Source of the DNA: Amoebidium appalachense | Taxonomy: Eukaryota; Ichthyosporea | NCBI GenBank assembly: GCA_963693365.1 | Contig: CAVNZM010000007.1 | Span: 1,860,001 to 1,924,000, forward strand | DNA: 64,000 nucleotides | Direction of reading: 5' to 3' | Part shown: positions 27,372 to 52,779 of the stretch, piece after piece | How positions within the stretch are numbered: position 1 is the stretch's first letter | How the letters are laid out: each line of letters begins with the position of its first letter | Program-made: the position numbers and the translations under genes | Notes under the pieces: generated by a model | The model's database searches: none | Told to the model about the DNA's origin: nothing | Seen by the model: only the letters and a program-made list of their open reading frames with translations

Positions 27372-29508
27372 ATTTCCACTTCAAACCCCCCTATCTCCCA
27401 CGAATTTTCACAATTTCTGGTGTTGTTCTAACTTCACTCCATCCATATGTACATCACACAATGACACATCATATTGCACACGGGTTTTGCCACCCACCAC
27501 ACGTTCATTCAAGTCAGCTAATGACGTAAGAGTAACTCCTGTGGGGTCTTTTACGTTTTGTGGTGTCTGTAGTATGCATATAGGAGTTAGTTGTAGAAAA
27601 AACGGCGCATTTTCATAGTGAGCCGTGGGCTGCCGCAGTGATATAGGTAGGATTAAACCCCCCTGGAAATGAGTGCAAATTCGCAAACCGTGGACTGAGT
27701 CTGCGCATATGATTAATAAAAAGGAATGGGATGGCAAAAGCGCGCAGGCAGGGGGATCGGGGAGGAGGCGGGGGAGGGGAGGGGTGTGTGTGTCGACATG
27801 GCTGATATAATGGCAAGTTTTTTTCACACACACTTTTTAAACTGAGACTTGCCCCCCCCCCCCCCCCCCCCCCCACACACACACACCCCTCGTGATGATG
27901 GGCTCTGCTTGTAGTCTGCATTCTCCTAAGAGTGAGGATTCGTTCGTTCCCCTAAAAATCGGGATTGTTGCACCTTGGTTGTGATTCTTTGTACCGCACT
28001 TCATATATTCCTATTTTTTTGGTTGTTAAATAAATTAAAAAAAAACGTACAACACAGCATAACAATGCCCATGCACACCCCTTGCTTTCTGTATGCCCTG
28101 CATATAACATGCGTGTGCTTCATAGTAATAGACCCCGGTGCACTTGAAACTTCTTAAATTTGGTGCGATCACGTGTCCCCCCCCTCCCCTCCCCCGCCTC
28201 CTCCCCGATCCCCCTGCCTGCGCGCTTTTGCCATCCCTGCTGAGCATTTCGCTCACCATTTGTTAATGCATTTCTCTTCAAGCACGTGTGCATGTGAGCT
28301 CCGAATCAGCAGTTGCAGAATCGGCATTTTATATATATCCTAGGCCTTCGCTAATGAATCGGTCCGGGAATGTGTGCTTAAGCTTTAAAAATTTAACTCG
28401 ACTCCTCCCCCTCCATCCCTCTCCCCCCCCCCCCCCTCCCCCCCCTTAGTCTCCGGGGCCCCCCTCCTTCCGTCCCCTCCGCCTTTCCCGGGATCCCCCA
28501 GCTGGCAGCGCACGATGTGGTGCTATTTCACAAACACGCGCATGAGCGTAATACACAACCACAGATTCCCACCACCAACAACAACAACATACACACCGTG
28601 TGCACAGTGAACACACAAACACGTTGAACTTCACACGCACACACATGCCTACAACAACACACACATAAACACATCCACACGCATGAATGTTCTTACAACA
28701 ACACACATGCACACACGAACACATTCACACCAGTGGAACGTGCTTTTTAACAACATAAACAGCTAAACATCACGTTCACACACACTGCATGCACGCACAG
28801 TTGCATCATCTTTTAACAACGCACACAACACATTCACATGCGTTGCAATCGCATGAGCTTTTATAATCAAGACACACACACAAACATATTCGAACTCACA
28901 AGCATGTACACCAGCACATCTTGGCAAGTTGTCACGGATTTTTCATGCGGGTGATACACACATGGTACATGAAATTTTGTTAGCTTAAATATATCTTTTA
29001 AACTTAGTAAAATATGTTATAAATGGCACTCATGGGTGTGGCATCGGGTCTTCATCGTGCGCTAGTAACGGCTATCTCTAGATGACTTTATCTATCGCAA
29101 TACACACTACATAGCATGGCCCGGGCAGAATAAATTTTTCAGTGCTAATATATCTAATCTCACATGTAAATCACAATATAGGACCCCAGTTGGGGCCAAA
29201 AACATAGGTGTTAACATTACGTAAGTGTCTTAATAAGAGTTCTATTTTCTGATTTGCCTCGAATATTATGAATCCACCAAAAAGGCATGCATATGCGCTT
29301 AATATACAAAAATTTATATATTTAAGTAACTCAATGCAATTGGGAGACCAAATCAGGTCCCAGTAAAGGCATTTATAATCCCCTGAGTTGACACCAAATC
29401 TATATATTCCTTAACCCACTTAACTTAAACCCACACATGAATAAGCACACATAGCCGACCCGAATCGGATAAGTTTCGGCTCAAAAAATCGACCCGGCCC
29501 ATGAGTTT
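27372..29508. other. SHMT to DUF1349 convergent interval
   Basis: AATAAA at about 27714 and 28028 are candidate SHMT polyadenylation signals. At 27888-27930 gatgatgggctctgcttgta is a fragment of the poly-C-tailed element. 28500-28900 is loosely CA/ACA-repetitive and 28950-29500 is AT-rich unique sequence. No gene recognised. Confidence 0.5.
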
Positions 29509-35219
<5,711 letters not shown>

Positions 35220-35240
35220 AGTGGCATAGCATTCCTGACC

Positions 35241-35272
<32 letters not shown>

Positions 35273-36388
35273 CCCCCCACCTCCCCCCCCCCCTCCCTCT
35301 CTCCCCCCCCCCCCACAACAACCACCGCCGCCGCCACCAATTCCACCAACCACCATCGCCCATCCACCCCGGACACCTCAGCCACATCTCCCACTACCAA
35401 CACCACCACCCCACCCATCTAACTCGCCTTCCCCCAGCGCCACCACCCGTCCACATGCTGCAGATCATCCCCCATCCCTCCCCCCACCCCCCTCTTCCCC
35501 TCCCCTCCCCTCCTCCCCACCCCCTTCCCTCCCCCTTATCCCAGCCCCTCCCCCCCCCCCCCCCATCCCCCCACCCCACCTCATTGCCCACACGCCCTCG
35601 TGCTCAACTCTTGTTCAGACTTGCCCTCTCGCCCCGGCCTTTAATCAGCCAACTATGCAACTTATGACACGATGTAAGTGTAACATCGATTTTTGCATGT
35701 ATATCTTGTTGGGTGGAAGTACTGTTGGCCTTGGTGCCGGCAACTCATCACAGCTCACCTACATGTCGTTAATAAACAGCACATCCCCCCCCCCCCCCCC
35801 AAACGATATCCACAAGATCCATTTTCTGCTATTTATACTCATTTTGCTGGAATTTTGGCAAAAGTAAAACAGAGAAACCTATCGCACTCAACGTCTCATT
35901 TCCTTTCCCTTCTAAACTCAACCCAAAACAGGGACATCATCGGCCCAATCATCCTCATGTTGACAAACATCGCCTACCGGTTTGAGCACGGTTCCTTGCT
36001 CCGTCTGCTCAGGGGCTCTGGAGGGGGGGCAAAACCACCTTGTTTGGGAATCACTTAACAGGTTGTGGCACTCCATTTTAGCGCTATTTATCGGTGTATT
36101 GGCACACACGTAGCTAACAGCTCATAATACGTATAGGACAAATTACGCGAGGCTTCAATTCAAGGCAACTTGCCCAAAAATGAACTGCGCTCACTTGCCA
36201 CCACGCACGTCACAGTGTGCCACGACTACATACATGGGGTTTACACACTTTTTATTGCGTGGACACTGCCGGAGGCCCAGCCACATTCGATGGCCTACTG
36301 CGTTTTCCAGCACAGCCAATCAAATGCAGCCAGTGACATATGTACATCTAGGCAACAATGAGCGCCATCGTAGTATCTGACACCCCTA
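35220..36388. other. C-rich block and possible plus-strand exon fragment
   Basis: 35240-35580 is C-rich low-complexity DNA just upstream of the DUF1349 start. At 35931 an acceptor-like AAACAG opens a plus-strand frame (DIIGPIILMLTNIAYRFEHG) that stops at 36058. It looks protein-like but has no partner exons that I could find, so it may be a gene fragment or chance. Confidence 0.25.
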
Positions 36389-37405
36389 TTACATAAATGC
36401 TAGCATCGGTAGCTCCGAAAGAAAGTTAAGGCACCGGATCACAATATCATACTGTGCAGCATTAATAAGGTGATCTAGGATAGTCATCTTAAAACGGATA
36501 TATTGAGGAAGAGAGGAAGAAAAGAGAATAAAACCGCCAATAACCTCCGGTTCTAATACATTAGCTAACAGGTTGCATTTATTGATAGATATGCAGCCGC
36601 GAGTAAACCGCCCCCCACACATATTACACATACGAGCAGGAGACACCAGAAACCGATTACACCGCCAAGCCATAATCATCTTTGCGTTTTTACACCACAC
36701 CACATTACGAATAAACGAATCTATGTATGAACGAGACTCTCTAACCGTATCCGCCATATAGGCTACTAGTAGTTGGTGTTTTTGCGGTCCTAACACCGGA
36801 AGGGACTCAACACGTAGAGTAAAAAGATATCTATCAGCCATAGACTTGAAACTATTCATATTCACACTATGATCTAGCCGTACCTCCGGGGGGGTCGCCA
36901 GCCATTCCACATAGCGCTCGGCAATGGGCAGAGACGATGGGGAAGGGAAGAGGTAGAGGGGCGAATCCGGCGGGGATGCGTGTAGCCGGAAGAGCGGGTG
37001 GTCCGGGGCACAAGCGGACAGGCGGGTGATGTGCTCGTGAAATTTAAGGGCTAATTCGTGTACGCGTTGTGATGGTGGTGTGAGTGCGTAGAGAGAATCA
37101 AAAAGGCGTCTAGGGATAGGTGTGGAAAGACCAGTGAGAAACATACAACAAGTTGTGTAATGGAAATCATCTATTGATTTGAGGACATTAGTAACAGTAT
37201 CAGGGGGTGCCATAGCTAGTAAGGGCAACCCGTATTCCGACAAAGGGCAAATATATGTGCGAAATATACTAAGACGATTGTATAGGTGGACAGTATGAGA
37301 AAGAGTAGCAAGATACACATCCCGAAATAACCGAAGACACCTGCCTGCACTCTCCACCCGACGGTCGATCATCCGTTTGAAACATATTGATGCATCCGAA
37401 ATGTA
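36389..37405 (-). pseudogene. LINE reverse transcriptase, C-terminal fragment
   Basis: Minus-strand frame reading SICFKRMIDRRVESAGRCLR, then FRTYICPLSEYGLPLLAM, and ending at TAA 36389. This layout, with a helical segment after the RT thumb, a xYxxPxxEYGxxL motif and a Cys-containing tail (CNMCGG), is what follows the RT domain in non-LTR retrotransposons. It is collinear with the RT core at 40560-41396 on the same strand and probably belongs to the same element. No poly-A tail is evident. Confidence 0.7.
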
Positions 37406-37727
37406 CTCTGATCGGAGAACTTAGCGGCCATAAGTACTCTGACCGCAGTACTTTAGGAATGCTTGTTTCGGAAGGATACCGCGAGCTATTGGGGCCCAGG
37501 AGCCCGCTTTTTTTTGTACAGCCAGTAAGAAAACATAAGTTTACACCTTTTTTGTCTTTGGTACGGTAACTAACAAGGCCTTCCCTAGCTTTTATTGGTT
37601 GCCGACGCTGTTGCAAGTTTTTGAATTCATGCTCGACAACAACATGATTCATGATCAAACGGACGAAACTTGCTGAGTCCGCGAACACAACAAGCCATGG
37701 GTTTCATGTGAAAGATGAGCGCCCAAC

Positions 37728-39761
37728 ATGGCCAAAACATTAGACCCAATAGAGTCACTTTATTCTGGAGCTCGTGTCTGTTGTTTTGCATACATATTTG
37801 ACGGGGTTCAGGGGGAAGATTTCACAGATGACACCACACGTTGGTCTTACAAGAAGTTCGGCCTGAGTTGGGACACACAAATACTGGTTGGCACAGTAGT
37901 GAAACGATGCAAGACAAACGAAGGCAGTGAATGGAAAGTAAAGTTTGATTTTGACGGTACCACAGAAGTAGTTCTGCGCCATCAGCTAACTTTAATAGAT
38001 GAAGAAGACAGTGAACACACAAGTAGCGAGCTAGAGAGTGATAGTGACGAAGATCCAGATGGAGACATCCAACAAGTAGAGATTCCTGTCACAGACAGTG
38101 AGAATGAAGATGAGATAGAACTTGTAGATGAACAAGTAGAGTTACCTACCCCCACCGACCCCACGTGCACCTTGCAATGGACCATTCCAGATGAGCAAGT
38201 ACTTGACAAAAGAACAGGCCCACGCAGAAAACCAACCATTCCACTAGCACTAAACAAGCGCAAGAGTGTTCTGTGTTTGTTTGAACACTTCATGCCTATG
38301 GAGTATATCTTCACAGCAGTCATTCCACTCACAAACGAAGTAGGTCGTGCACGTTACAAAAATTGGGTTGACTTAACCCCGGGTGAGCTACTTAGGTGGT
38401 TGGGTATGTGGATTTACATGGCTGGAACATTCGAACCCGGCTCGAGATCGAACTACTGGACGTCGGCAGCAGAGAACCCAAGCCACATATTTCCCGTACA
38501 CGACTTTGCCCGCTTCATGACCGAACACCGGTTCGAAAACATCCGTGCCTGCTTTACCGTCACCGACATCACTCAATATCCGGAGGATGATCCACTGAAA
38601 GACACACGCGGTTTCATGGAAGCACTGCAGAGTCGGTGCCGTTGCTCTATCGAGCCCGGGGATGAATTATGTGAAGACGAGGCCATCTTTGCCAGCTATC
38701 ATTGCAACCTTCCGTGCCAAATCTATATAAAACGAAAACCCCACCCTCTCGGTCAAGAAATAAAAACTCTACACGACTGTGTAACCAACATACTCATTAA
38801 CTTCGAAATGAACGAGGGGAAGCTTAGGATGGCAAGCAAACCGTACCGACAGTTGGGAGCTGGAACAGGCACCACCTTGCGTCTTCTAACCCCAAGGGCC
38901 AACCCCACCCACCGTAACCCCAGAACGATCGTCGGAGACAGCTGGTTTGGGTCAGTAACCGGGACAAGGGAAGTGTACAAAATCGGATTCTACGCACTTT
39001 TCAATGTCAAAACCGCAACCAGAGACTTTCCCCTCAACATGTTGGACCTTCTATGTGAGGAAGGACGTGGTGTATGGTCGGAGGCAGTGTGCAGTGTGGA
39101 CGGAGTAGACCTCGTTGCGGTGTTATGGAGAAACAAGAACTACAGTATGAAAGTGATCACCTCATGTTCAAGTACTCAGCCGGGTCAACCGAGAAAATCA
39201 CGAAACGGAAATGACGTCCCCCAACCGAAAGCAGTCGAAGAATACTTCGAAAACTACAACATGGCCGATATATTCAACAAAACACGAATGTTAAACGGCT
39301 CTGTGGACGAAGCCTTGGGCACTAAACGTCACCAACTCCGCACCTTTGGGGGGCTTCTGGGGTTTGTAGTAGCAAACGTACACTTTGCATACAGATACTT
39401 TGGCAAATCCACAAACACGAGCATGGACACAAGGCGTGAGCTAGCAGAAGCACTCATATGCAACCCCCACCTGCCTGCACTAGAATACCCCCTTCCCCCT
39501 GCTGCTCCTGCCCCCCATGCTCTACACGGACACCAGCGTGCCAGAAAAGAAAGAAAAGGTAGATGCGTTCTCTGCTTTAGGAACAAAGGGGAACGTCACC
39601 AGACACATACCTACTGCATCAAGTGTAATGTGTTTCTCTGCAATGATCAAACACGTGCATGCTTCGAAAACCACATCACACATGGTGTTCCTCCACGCAC
39701 ACGCACGAAAGTCAACACAAACACAGGCCCGGTACGATCACGCAGAAACACTACACGTTAA
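37728..39761 (+). mobile_element. piggyBac-type transposase, apparently intact
   Basis: 677 codons without interruption. Residues about 30-85 resemble an SH3/Tudor-like barrel (GTVVKRCKTNEGSEWKVKFD) and are followed by a strongly acidic stretch (about 85-140). The DDE_Tnp_1_7 domain follows: LTPGELLRWLGMWIYMAG, NYWTSA, CEDEAIFASY (first catalytic Asp region, about 316), VGDSWFGS (second Asp, about 404) and YNMADIFNKT (third Asp, about 511), then HQLRTFGGLLGFVVANVHFA. The C-terminus is a Cys/His cross-brace (CVLCFRNKGE…TYCIKCNVFLC) typical of piggyBac. The catalytic triad is visible. I could not find TTAA-flanked terminal repeats, so the element's ends are not defined. Confidence 0.92.
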
Positions 39762-40559
39762 AGTACCTTCTGCCCACTGGTCAGTTTCTGTACATTGCGC
39801 AACACTCATTTGTCGTTTTCGGATTAGGGGTGATTTGTTTGGTTTTTATTCGTTTCTTCGAAACTGTTTGTGGTAACTAGATGCTAAAAGGGTTATTTGA
39901 AGTGTGTGTACCGAAAAAAACGAATTTGAAAGCTGATGTCAATGTTTCTCAAACGAAAAAATGCACCTGTGGTGCAAAAGCAACAACGTGAACGTTTAAA
40001 GTATGCATCTTTGGCACGCATTTGTAACAAGTTTGACGTTTTTCTTGGCTCAGGCCTATGGCCTCCCGGTGCCAGAACCCGTAAAGTGCAAAATAAGCCA
40101 TACCAACAAGCATTCCGAGAAATTATTGTAGTCATGGGGTGCGCAAACACTACAAAGTTCTCCGTAAATTGAAGCTCAAAATCGTTGAATGCCTACCATT
40201 ACTTACTAAGCCACTACCCCGCCAAGAATTTTTCTACGGTTTTTTTGTGATGTGCTTGTTCCCTGTCACGTTAGGGTAAAATGGTGAGAAAAAGAGAGTA
40301 ACACGTGCAAAACTGACCCTGCGCCAGGCGTTTTTATATGATGACGTCATACAGTACTCTGGTTGGAGCATTTATCGATTCAGGTCGGATCAATATGCCC
40401 CATTCGTCCACCGGAATCTGTATGAGCGAGATATCCCTTGGATAGTCGGGCCTATAGACCCCCCTCTCTGATAGACCCCCCTGGCATGCCCCTAGCCTGC
40501 CGCACGCATCATGCCAGCTCAGTCTCTCGCTGGGCTCTCTCGTTCAGGTCTGATCCTTT

Positions 40560-41396
40560 CTAGCTGCCACGTGTCGTAGCTCTCGCGCACGTCTGACAAT
40601 ACAGACTCACCCACGTTATCACGAGGTCAGTGTCCCTTTGCCTGTCTTGTCTCCTTTCCGTGCCTGGAGCACGTTGACACAAATCCCCAAATACTTGTAT
40701 TCGATTGGGCGAGGGAGGGGACTGCCGAAAATACAAACGTCGTCCCATGCCGGTATCGATTTTAATCTGCATATCGTTGCGCTGGCACCAATGTTCAACC
40801 ACACGAATGTATTGCCGTAGTTCGAGAGGATCGGATGACATAAGCACAATATCGTCGGCAAAAAAGAGGGCGGGGGGAGCCTGGGATGGCAACCCCCCGT
40901 CAATTTGTGCCGCAGAAAGAGTGTCGGCTAAATCATCAATATACAGGTTGAAAAGAAGAGGACTTAGTAGGGACCCTTGAAGTACCCCGCGCGTGCGGGT
41001 GAACCCTGGGGATAGCCGCCCATTAACCACCGCTCGTCCGCGTGTAAACGTAAACATAGCTTCCAGTAGCCGACCCATTTGGAATGGGACACCGCGAGTG
41101 GCCAACTTGGCCCACAGGCGAGGGAGGTCGACCGTGTCGTACGCGTTCTTAAAATCGATAAATACGAGGTGCTCGGTATCACTTTGAGTTGCATTATGTA
41201 GAGTGAGGATTTGTGCGTAACATGAATGTCGATGCCGAAACGCCGCCTGAAGAGGGCTCAGCTGCTTAAGGGTGGCGTTACGGGAAAAGGCCTGTAAAAG
41301 GCCACTTTCGAATAATCGGCGAAAAACGGACGTATACATATGAAGGGGGTTTTTTCCCCAAAAATATTTGTGAGCCACATTACATTTCTTAACCAT
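40560..41396 (-). pseudogene. LINE reverse transcriptase core, frameshifted fragment
   Basis: Minus-strand non-LTR RT: QAAFRHRHSCYAQILTLHNA, FIDFKNAYDTVDLPRLW (motif A), RGVLQGSLLSPLLFNLYIDD (motif B), LFFADDIVLMSS (motif C). After DMQIKIDTGMG the frame shifts near 40740, and the following block DDVCIFGSPLPRPIEYKYLG lies in another frame, so the copy is broken. The 5' side (endonuclease) is missing. The 3' continuation is the fragment at 36389-37405, beyond the piggyBac-containing insert. Confidence 0.85.
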
Positions 41397-41658
41397 AAAA
41401 GGCAGATTCGTAAGCCATCAACCATCTTGATTGGTGGAAAATGCACCGCCAACTTCCAAGAATGTGGACAATGGCGAAGTCGCACCTGGAGTCGAACGTG
41501 ATAACCGCTATACATTATAGTGTGGGTCTCATATAGGTGCCACAATACTAGCTAAAAGCATAAAACATATTTACGATGTATGTTTTTATACGCGAAACAT
41601 TGGTTGAAATGGTGGCACTTGCGCAATGCCCAGGTAAGTAGAATAATCATAAATCGTG

Positions 41659-41696
41659 ACGATTGGCTATGCAGGTATCACTTTCCGGCCAATCGT
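41659..41696. promoter_or_regulatory. Inverted CCAAT pair
   Basis: ACGATTGGC at 41659-41667 and its complement GCCAATCGT at 41688-41696. The facing CCAAT boxes suggest an NF-Y-type site or hairpin, but no gene start is recognised next to it. Confidence 0.3.
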
Positions 41697-42140
41697 AATG
41701 CTTGGATGTTGACGAATCAGACAGTCGCGTCCATTGCCTGGTAACCCGGCTAACTCAACCGCACTTGCTTTCAGTGTTTACGGGAATACCGTAGCCTGAG
41801 TTTTGAAGTAAAATAGGCCAGCAGGTTTTTTATAACAAATTTAGCATAATTGCTGTTCTTTTTCCTTGCTTCACAGCGGCTGGAAAATGTTTGATTTCTT
41901 TGATCATCAATGAAGACGAAGCAACCAATCACACCGTGGCCTGTATGATTCACCCTATACTTTAGAACCGAAATGCCGGAATTTTTTTCTTATCATGACT
42001 TTATTGGTGTGCTCAAATTCTAGCTACCAAAAAAAGCCTTGCCGGGCTGCCCCTGAGAAAATGTCTTTGTTAAAGACGTAATAACAAAACCAAACTACTT
42101 GCTTCAGAAGAACAATGTAATAATCAATTTATTTTTAAGT

Positions 42141-42334
42141 GAATTCATAAATTTAGGCATTAAAACATAACCTTTGGACTTCATTTTCACCTCGATCACT
42201 TTCCTTTCACATCATTTTTTTCCCCCGATTTTCCACTGAATTCATAAATTTAGGCATTAAAACATAACCTTTGGACTTCATTTTCACTTCGATCACTTTC
42301 CTTTCACATCATTTTTTTCCCCCGATTTTCCACT
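42141..42334 (+). repeat. 97-bp tandem duplication
   Basis: Copies 42141-42237 and 42238-42334, each starting gaattcataaatttaggcat and ending ccccgattttccact, with one mismatch seen (cctcg versus cttcg). Such near-identity implies a recent event. Confidence 0.95.
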
Positions 42335-42342
42335 ATGACGGA

Positions 42343-42349
42343 TATATAA
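42343..42349 (+). promoter_or_regulatory. TATA box of an unassigned transcription unit
   Basis: TATATAA nine bases after the tandem duplication, followed by a CT-rich stretch. The next 1 kb has only short frames (up to 106 codons) without recognisable motifs, so it may be a non-coding RNA, a solo LTR or chance. Confidence 0.35.
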
Positions 42350-44331
42350 GAGCTTTCGCTTCTCTCTCTTTGTGGCAAGGGGAAGTCCCACGCTGGGGAG
42401 GGACTTGCGAGCAGTTGTATTCTTGCGGGTTGAGTTCTACGACTGCCTTCGGCACGCGGTTGTGATATGCTGGTGTACTACCTCTCTCCATCTGGTGTCA
42501 TCCTCATGTTTCTCTGAAGCCCGGCATGATGGTGGTTACTATGGTGGCCGCGAGTGCTTCTCGCTTTGGGAGTTGACTGGGTCCTTGCTTGTCTCCTTCT
42601 ACGTTGTCTCCATCTCTGCATCCTTCTTCAAAATGCGGCATGGCCTTGGTCACTCCGCGGCGTGCGTTTGGGGTGGGTTTGTGGCTGAGTAGGACGCCGA
42701 GAAGCTTCCCTGGTTAGCCACAATCACGAGCTTTCACTGCGGCTGTTGCTGAGCATTGCAGAACCTTTTCTCGTTGGAACGCACACTGCTTGTGTCTTCT
42801 CTTTTGCGTGCCTTGCTACAGCTAGGCTACCTTGCTTGACTGTTAGATTTCCTAGGCAGGTTTACGTGAACTCCGGGCGGGCTTGTCTGGGACTAATCTG
42901 GTGTTCAAGCGAGTTCTGTATTTCCCAGTGCTATCGAACGACTACTCTATTGTCAGGGTTTATGGGGGGCTCTGCCATTGGAGAAGCTTGGTCGTAGGCT
43001 CCTTACAGATTGTTGCTTAGACATCATCGTGACCAGATGGGGCAATCTAGTCTCTCTCTTGTGATCTCCCAGTTAGTTTACACCTGAGCTTCTTTCTACA
43101 TCTGAGCTTCTTCTTCTCCTTCTTCTTCTTTTTTTTTTTTTTTTTTTTTTTTGTTCTTGCAGCTGTCTCCTTTCTTTGCAACTTTATTTCTGAACCTTTC
43201 CTTCCCGAGGTGACTCCTATCAGTTGTGCTGTACATATAGTACTATGCGTTACGATGTTATCTAAAGCACCATGTATTTTTTTTGGCCGATATCTTCTTT
43301 TCATGAGCGGTTTTTCTTTATCCCGGGATATCTGCTATCTCGCCTTTTCACCTTCTATGAGCACATCATTAAAGTCATTAAAAAAAAAATTTACAACACA
43401 AGATACTATCTGGTTCTTATAGACATAGACCCCTGATCTAGGGGTAACATGCTAGCTTGCTGCCACCTCGGCTTGTCAACTTCAAAAGTTGTCGCAGGGC
43501 CTTGTCACTCGAAACTCCGTGAGTGTAGAGGAAAGGGGATCATATAAAGGTTTCGTAGTTTAATGTGATTGCATCTAATTTGGTGTTTTTACCCCAAAGC
43601 CCACATTTATGGCACACAAGTAGGAAGGCACAAAAACTTAGGTCAGCATTTTAAGGAGGTTTGCTCTACCCTACCCAGGCTACCCCGCGTCAGCACTTAC
43701 AAACGTAGAGGCTCGCACTCTTACCCACGGATCCTGCGCATATCAATCTTTCAGCCCCCATAACCACCACGTAATTACCGTGCTGTGCCCTTTTACCATC
43801 ATCCAGGAATCTTTTTGCAAGTTAACGGGGAGCTTAGGCATGACAATTGTCTTCTAGTGTGTTATCACCGATTCGAGCTTTTGTTGGAAAAGCCCCTGAA
43901 GGGGACTATACAAAGATTCAACAGAGGTGGGTGATTCATGTGCTCCTTTCAGGTCTCCTGTTTCTCTAGCCATCATCCCTCTTTTTTCTCCCTCCTCGGA
44001 CCTTCAGCTCTTCTGTCGACTTGTTTGTGCATGCTTCTTCTCTCATCTGTGCACAAGGAGTTGACATGACTCGGAAGCAATTCTTTTTATGCCATAAGTC
44101 GGTGTGTTTGTGTTTGCATGTATCGGAGATCCCGTGTGCATAACTACGTACGAATGCGCGTGCTTGGTTGTTTTGTTCATGTGCATGACACAAAACGCTG
44201 TTGTATCTCGAGTTCGACGGCCCACAAATTTAGACGGTTGCAAAGTTATCTCATTAGACTTGACTGTGTGTGTGTTTTTTTATTTTTATTGTTGCATTGA
44301 CATTCACACACGGCTTGCTTCCTTGGCCTGT

Positions 44332-44369
<38 letters not shown>

Positions 44370-44456
44370 TCCTCCCCCCGCCGCCGCCGCTCCCCCGCAC
44401 TCCTGCCCTTCTCCCCTCGCCCTCTTCTCTCAACACTCCCATACATTGACGCACAC

Positions 44457-44461
44457 ACCTA

Positions 44462-44538
<77 letters not shown>

Positions 44539-44648
44539 GCACACACACATGCACGCACGCACCCACGCACACACCCACGCACACACGCACACACGCACAC
44601 ACGCACACACGCACACACACTCACACGCACACACACACGCACACACAA

Positions 44649-44737
<89 letters not shown>

Positions 44738-44758
44738 CACACACACATCCACACACAC

Positions 44759-44839
<81 letters not shown>

Positions 44840-44878
44840 CACGCACACACACGCACATACACACACACACACACACAA
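44457..44878. repeat. (CA)n / (CACG)n array
   Basis: Interrupted CA repeats with CG and CACACG variants, immediately before the acceptor of the first UXS coding exon. Confidence 0.95.
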
Positions 44879-44940
44879 TACTCACTAACTTTTGTTTCCC
44901 TAAAAACCGCAGCGGCCTGGTTGGCTTTCACGTCAACACC

Positions 44941-51874
<6,934 letters not shown>

Positions 51875-52063
51875 GTTTGGATATTACCAAATTATATTTT
51901 CTTGGATAATTGATTTGGATATGAATGGGTTGGATATTTATGTTTGAACATGAATTCACTGGATGTTTGGTTTGATATGTCTAATTATATGTACGTAGTT
52001 TTAGCTGGGGTTAGTATTGTCGTGGGGGCGCCCCCCGGAGGGGGAGGAGGGGGAGAGGGGGGA

Positions 52064-52096
<33 letters not shown>

Positions 52097-52744
52097 GGAA
52101 GGGGGGGAGGGAGGGAGGGGGGAAAGGGAGGAGGGGGCAGAAAGGGGGGGGGGGGGGGGGGTAAACGACAGGATATGTACATACTTGGTATTCTGTATGT
52201 ATTTTGGGGGGGGGAATGTGCTGTATATGTATTTTCACACACCGATTATTCGCTCTCAGGAGACTTTCGTGATCTTGTGTACATAAGCGAGAAAACGTGA
52301 GCTTGGAAATTTCAATTGAGCGTTTTTATTTCTTGCATGAGCAATTCGAAAAAAGCTTATATGAGGGGTTCATTATTAGTGTGCTATCATTGCCTGGGAT
52401 TTGGGGTGTTTTAAGCGTGTTGGGAGGGGATGGGGGGCTGGGGGGGGGGGGGGGGGGGGGGGGGAGGGATGGGGTTATAGGTTTCCCGCTTCTGTGATCT
52501 GAAATTGAAATTTCAAGGTACATAAGATATTAGCGGGATAGTATATGTAGCCACGGCCATGTACAGTTATGGAACTATGAGCCAGCACAGAGGTATACCC
52601 ACCAGATATACGGAGATAATAGTCACGAAAATACGAAAAAAAAAATAAGAATAAATATCCATGCAGCGCAGCACACTTATATGTTGACAGCGGCCCCTGT
52701 AACTCATTCATCTCTTCACACATGCACACGCACACACACAACGG

Positions 52745-52779
<35 letters not shown>

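Larger units (their letters stand above)
41397..44940. other. Interval upstream of UXS, no confident gene
   Basis: Unique sequence at 41397-44330 with only short frames. It contains a 97-bp tandem duplication and a TATA motif (separate entries), a T run at 43131-43152, and C and CA/CG arrays at 44337-44878. The acceptor AAACCGCAG at 44904-44912 implies a 5' UTR exon of UXS somewhere in this interval. Confidence 0.4.

Noticed and set aside
42372-42997. Frames of 83-106 codons after the TATA motif
   Set aside because: No motif, no coding-like composition and no conserved splice structure; kept only as an unassigned transcription unit.
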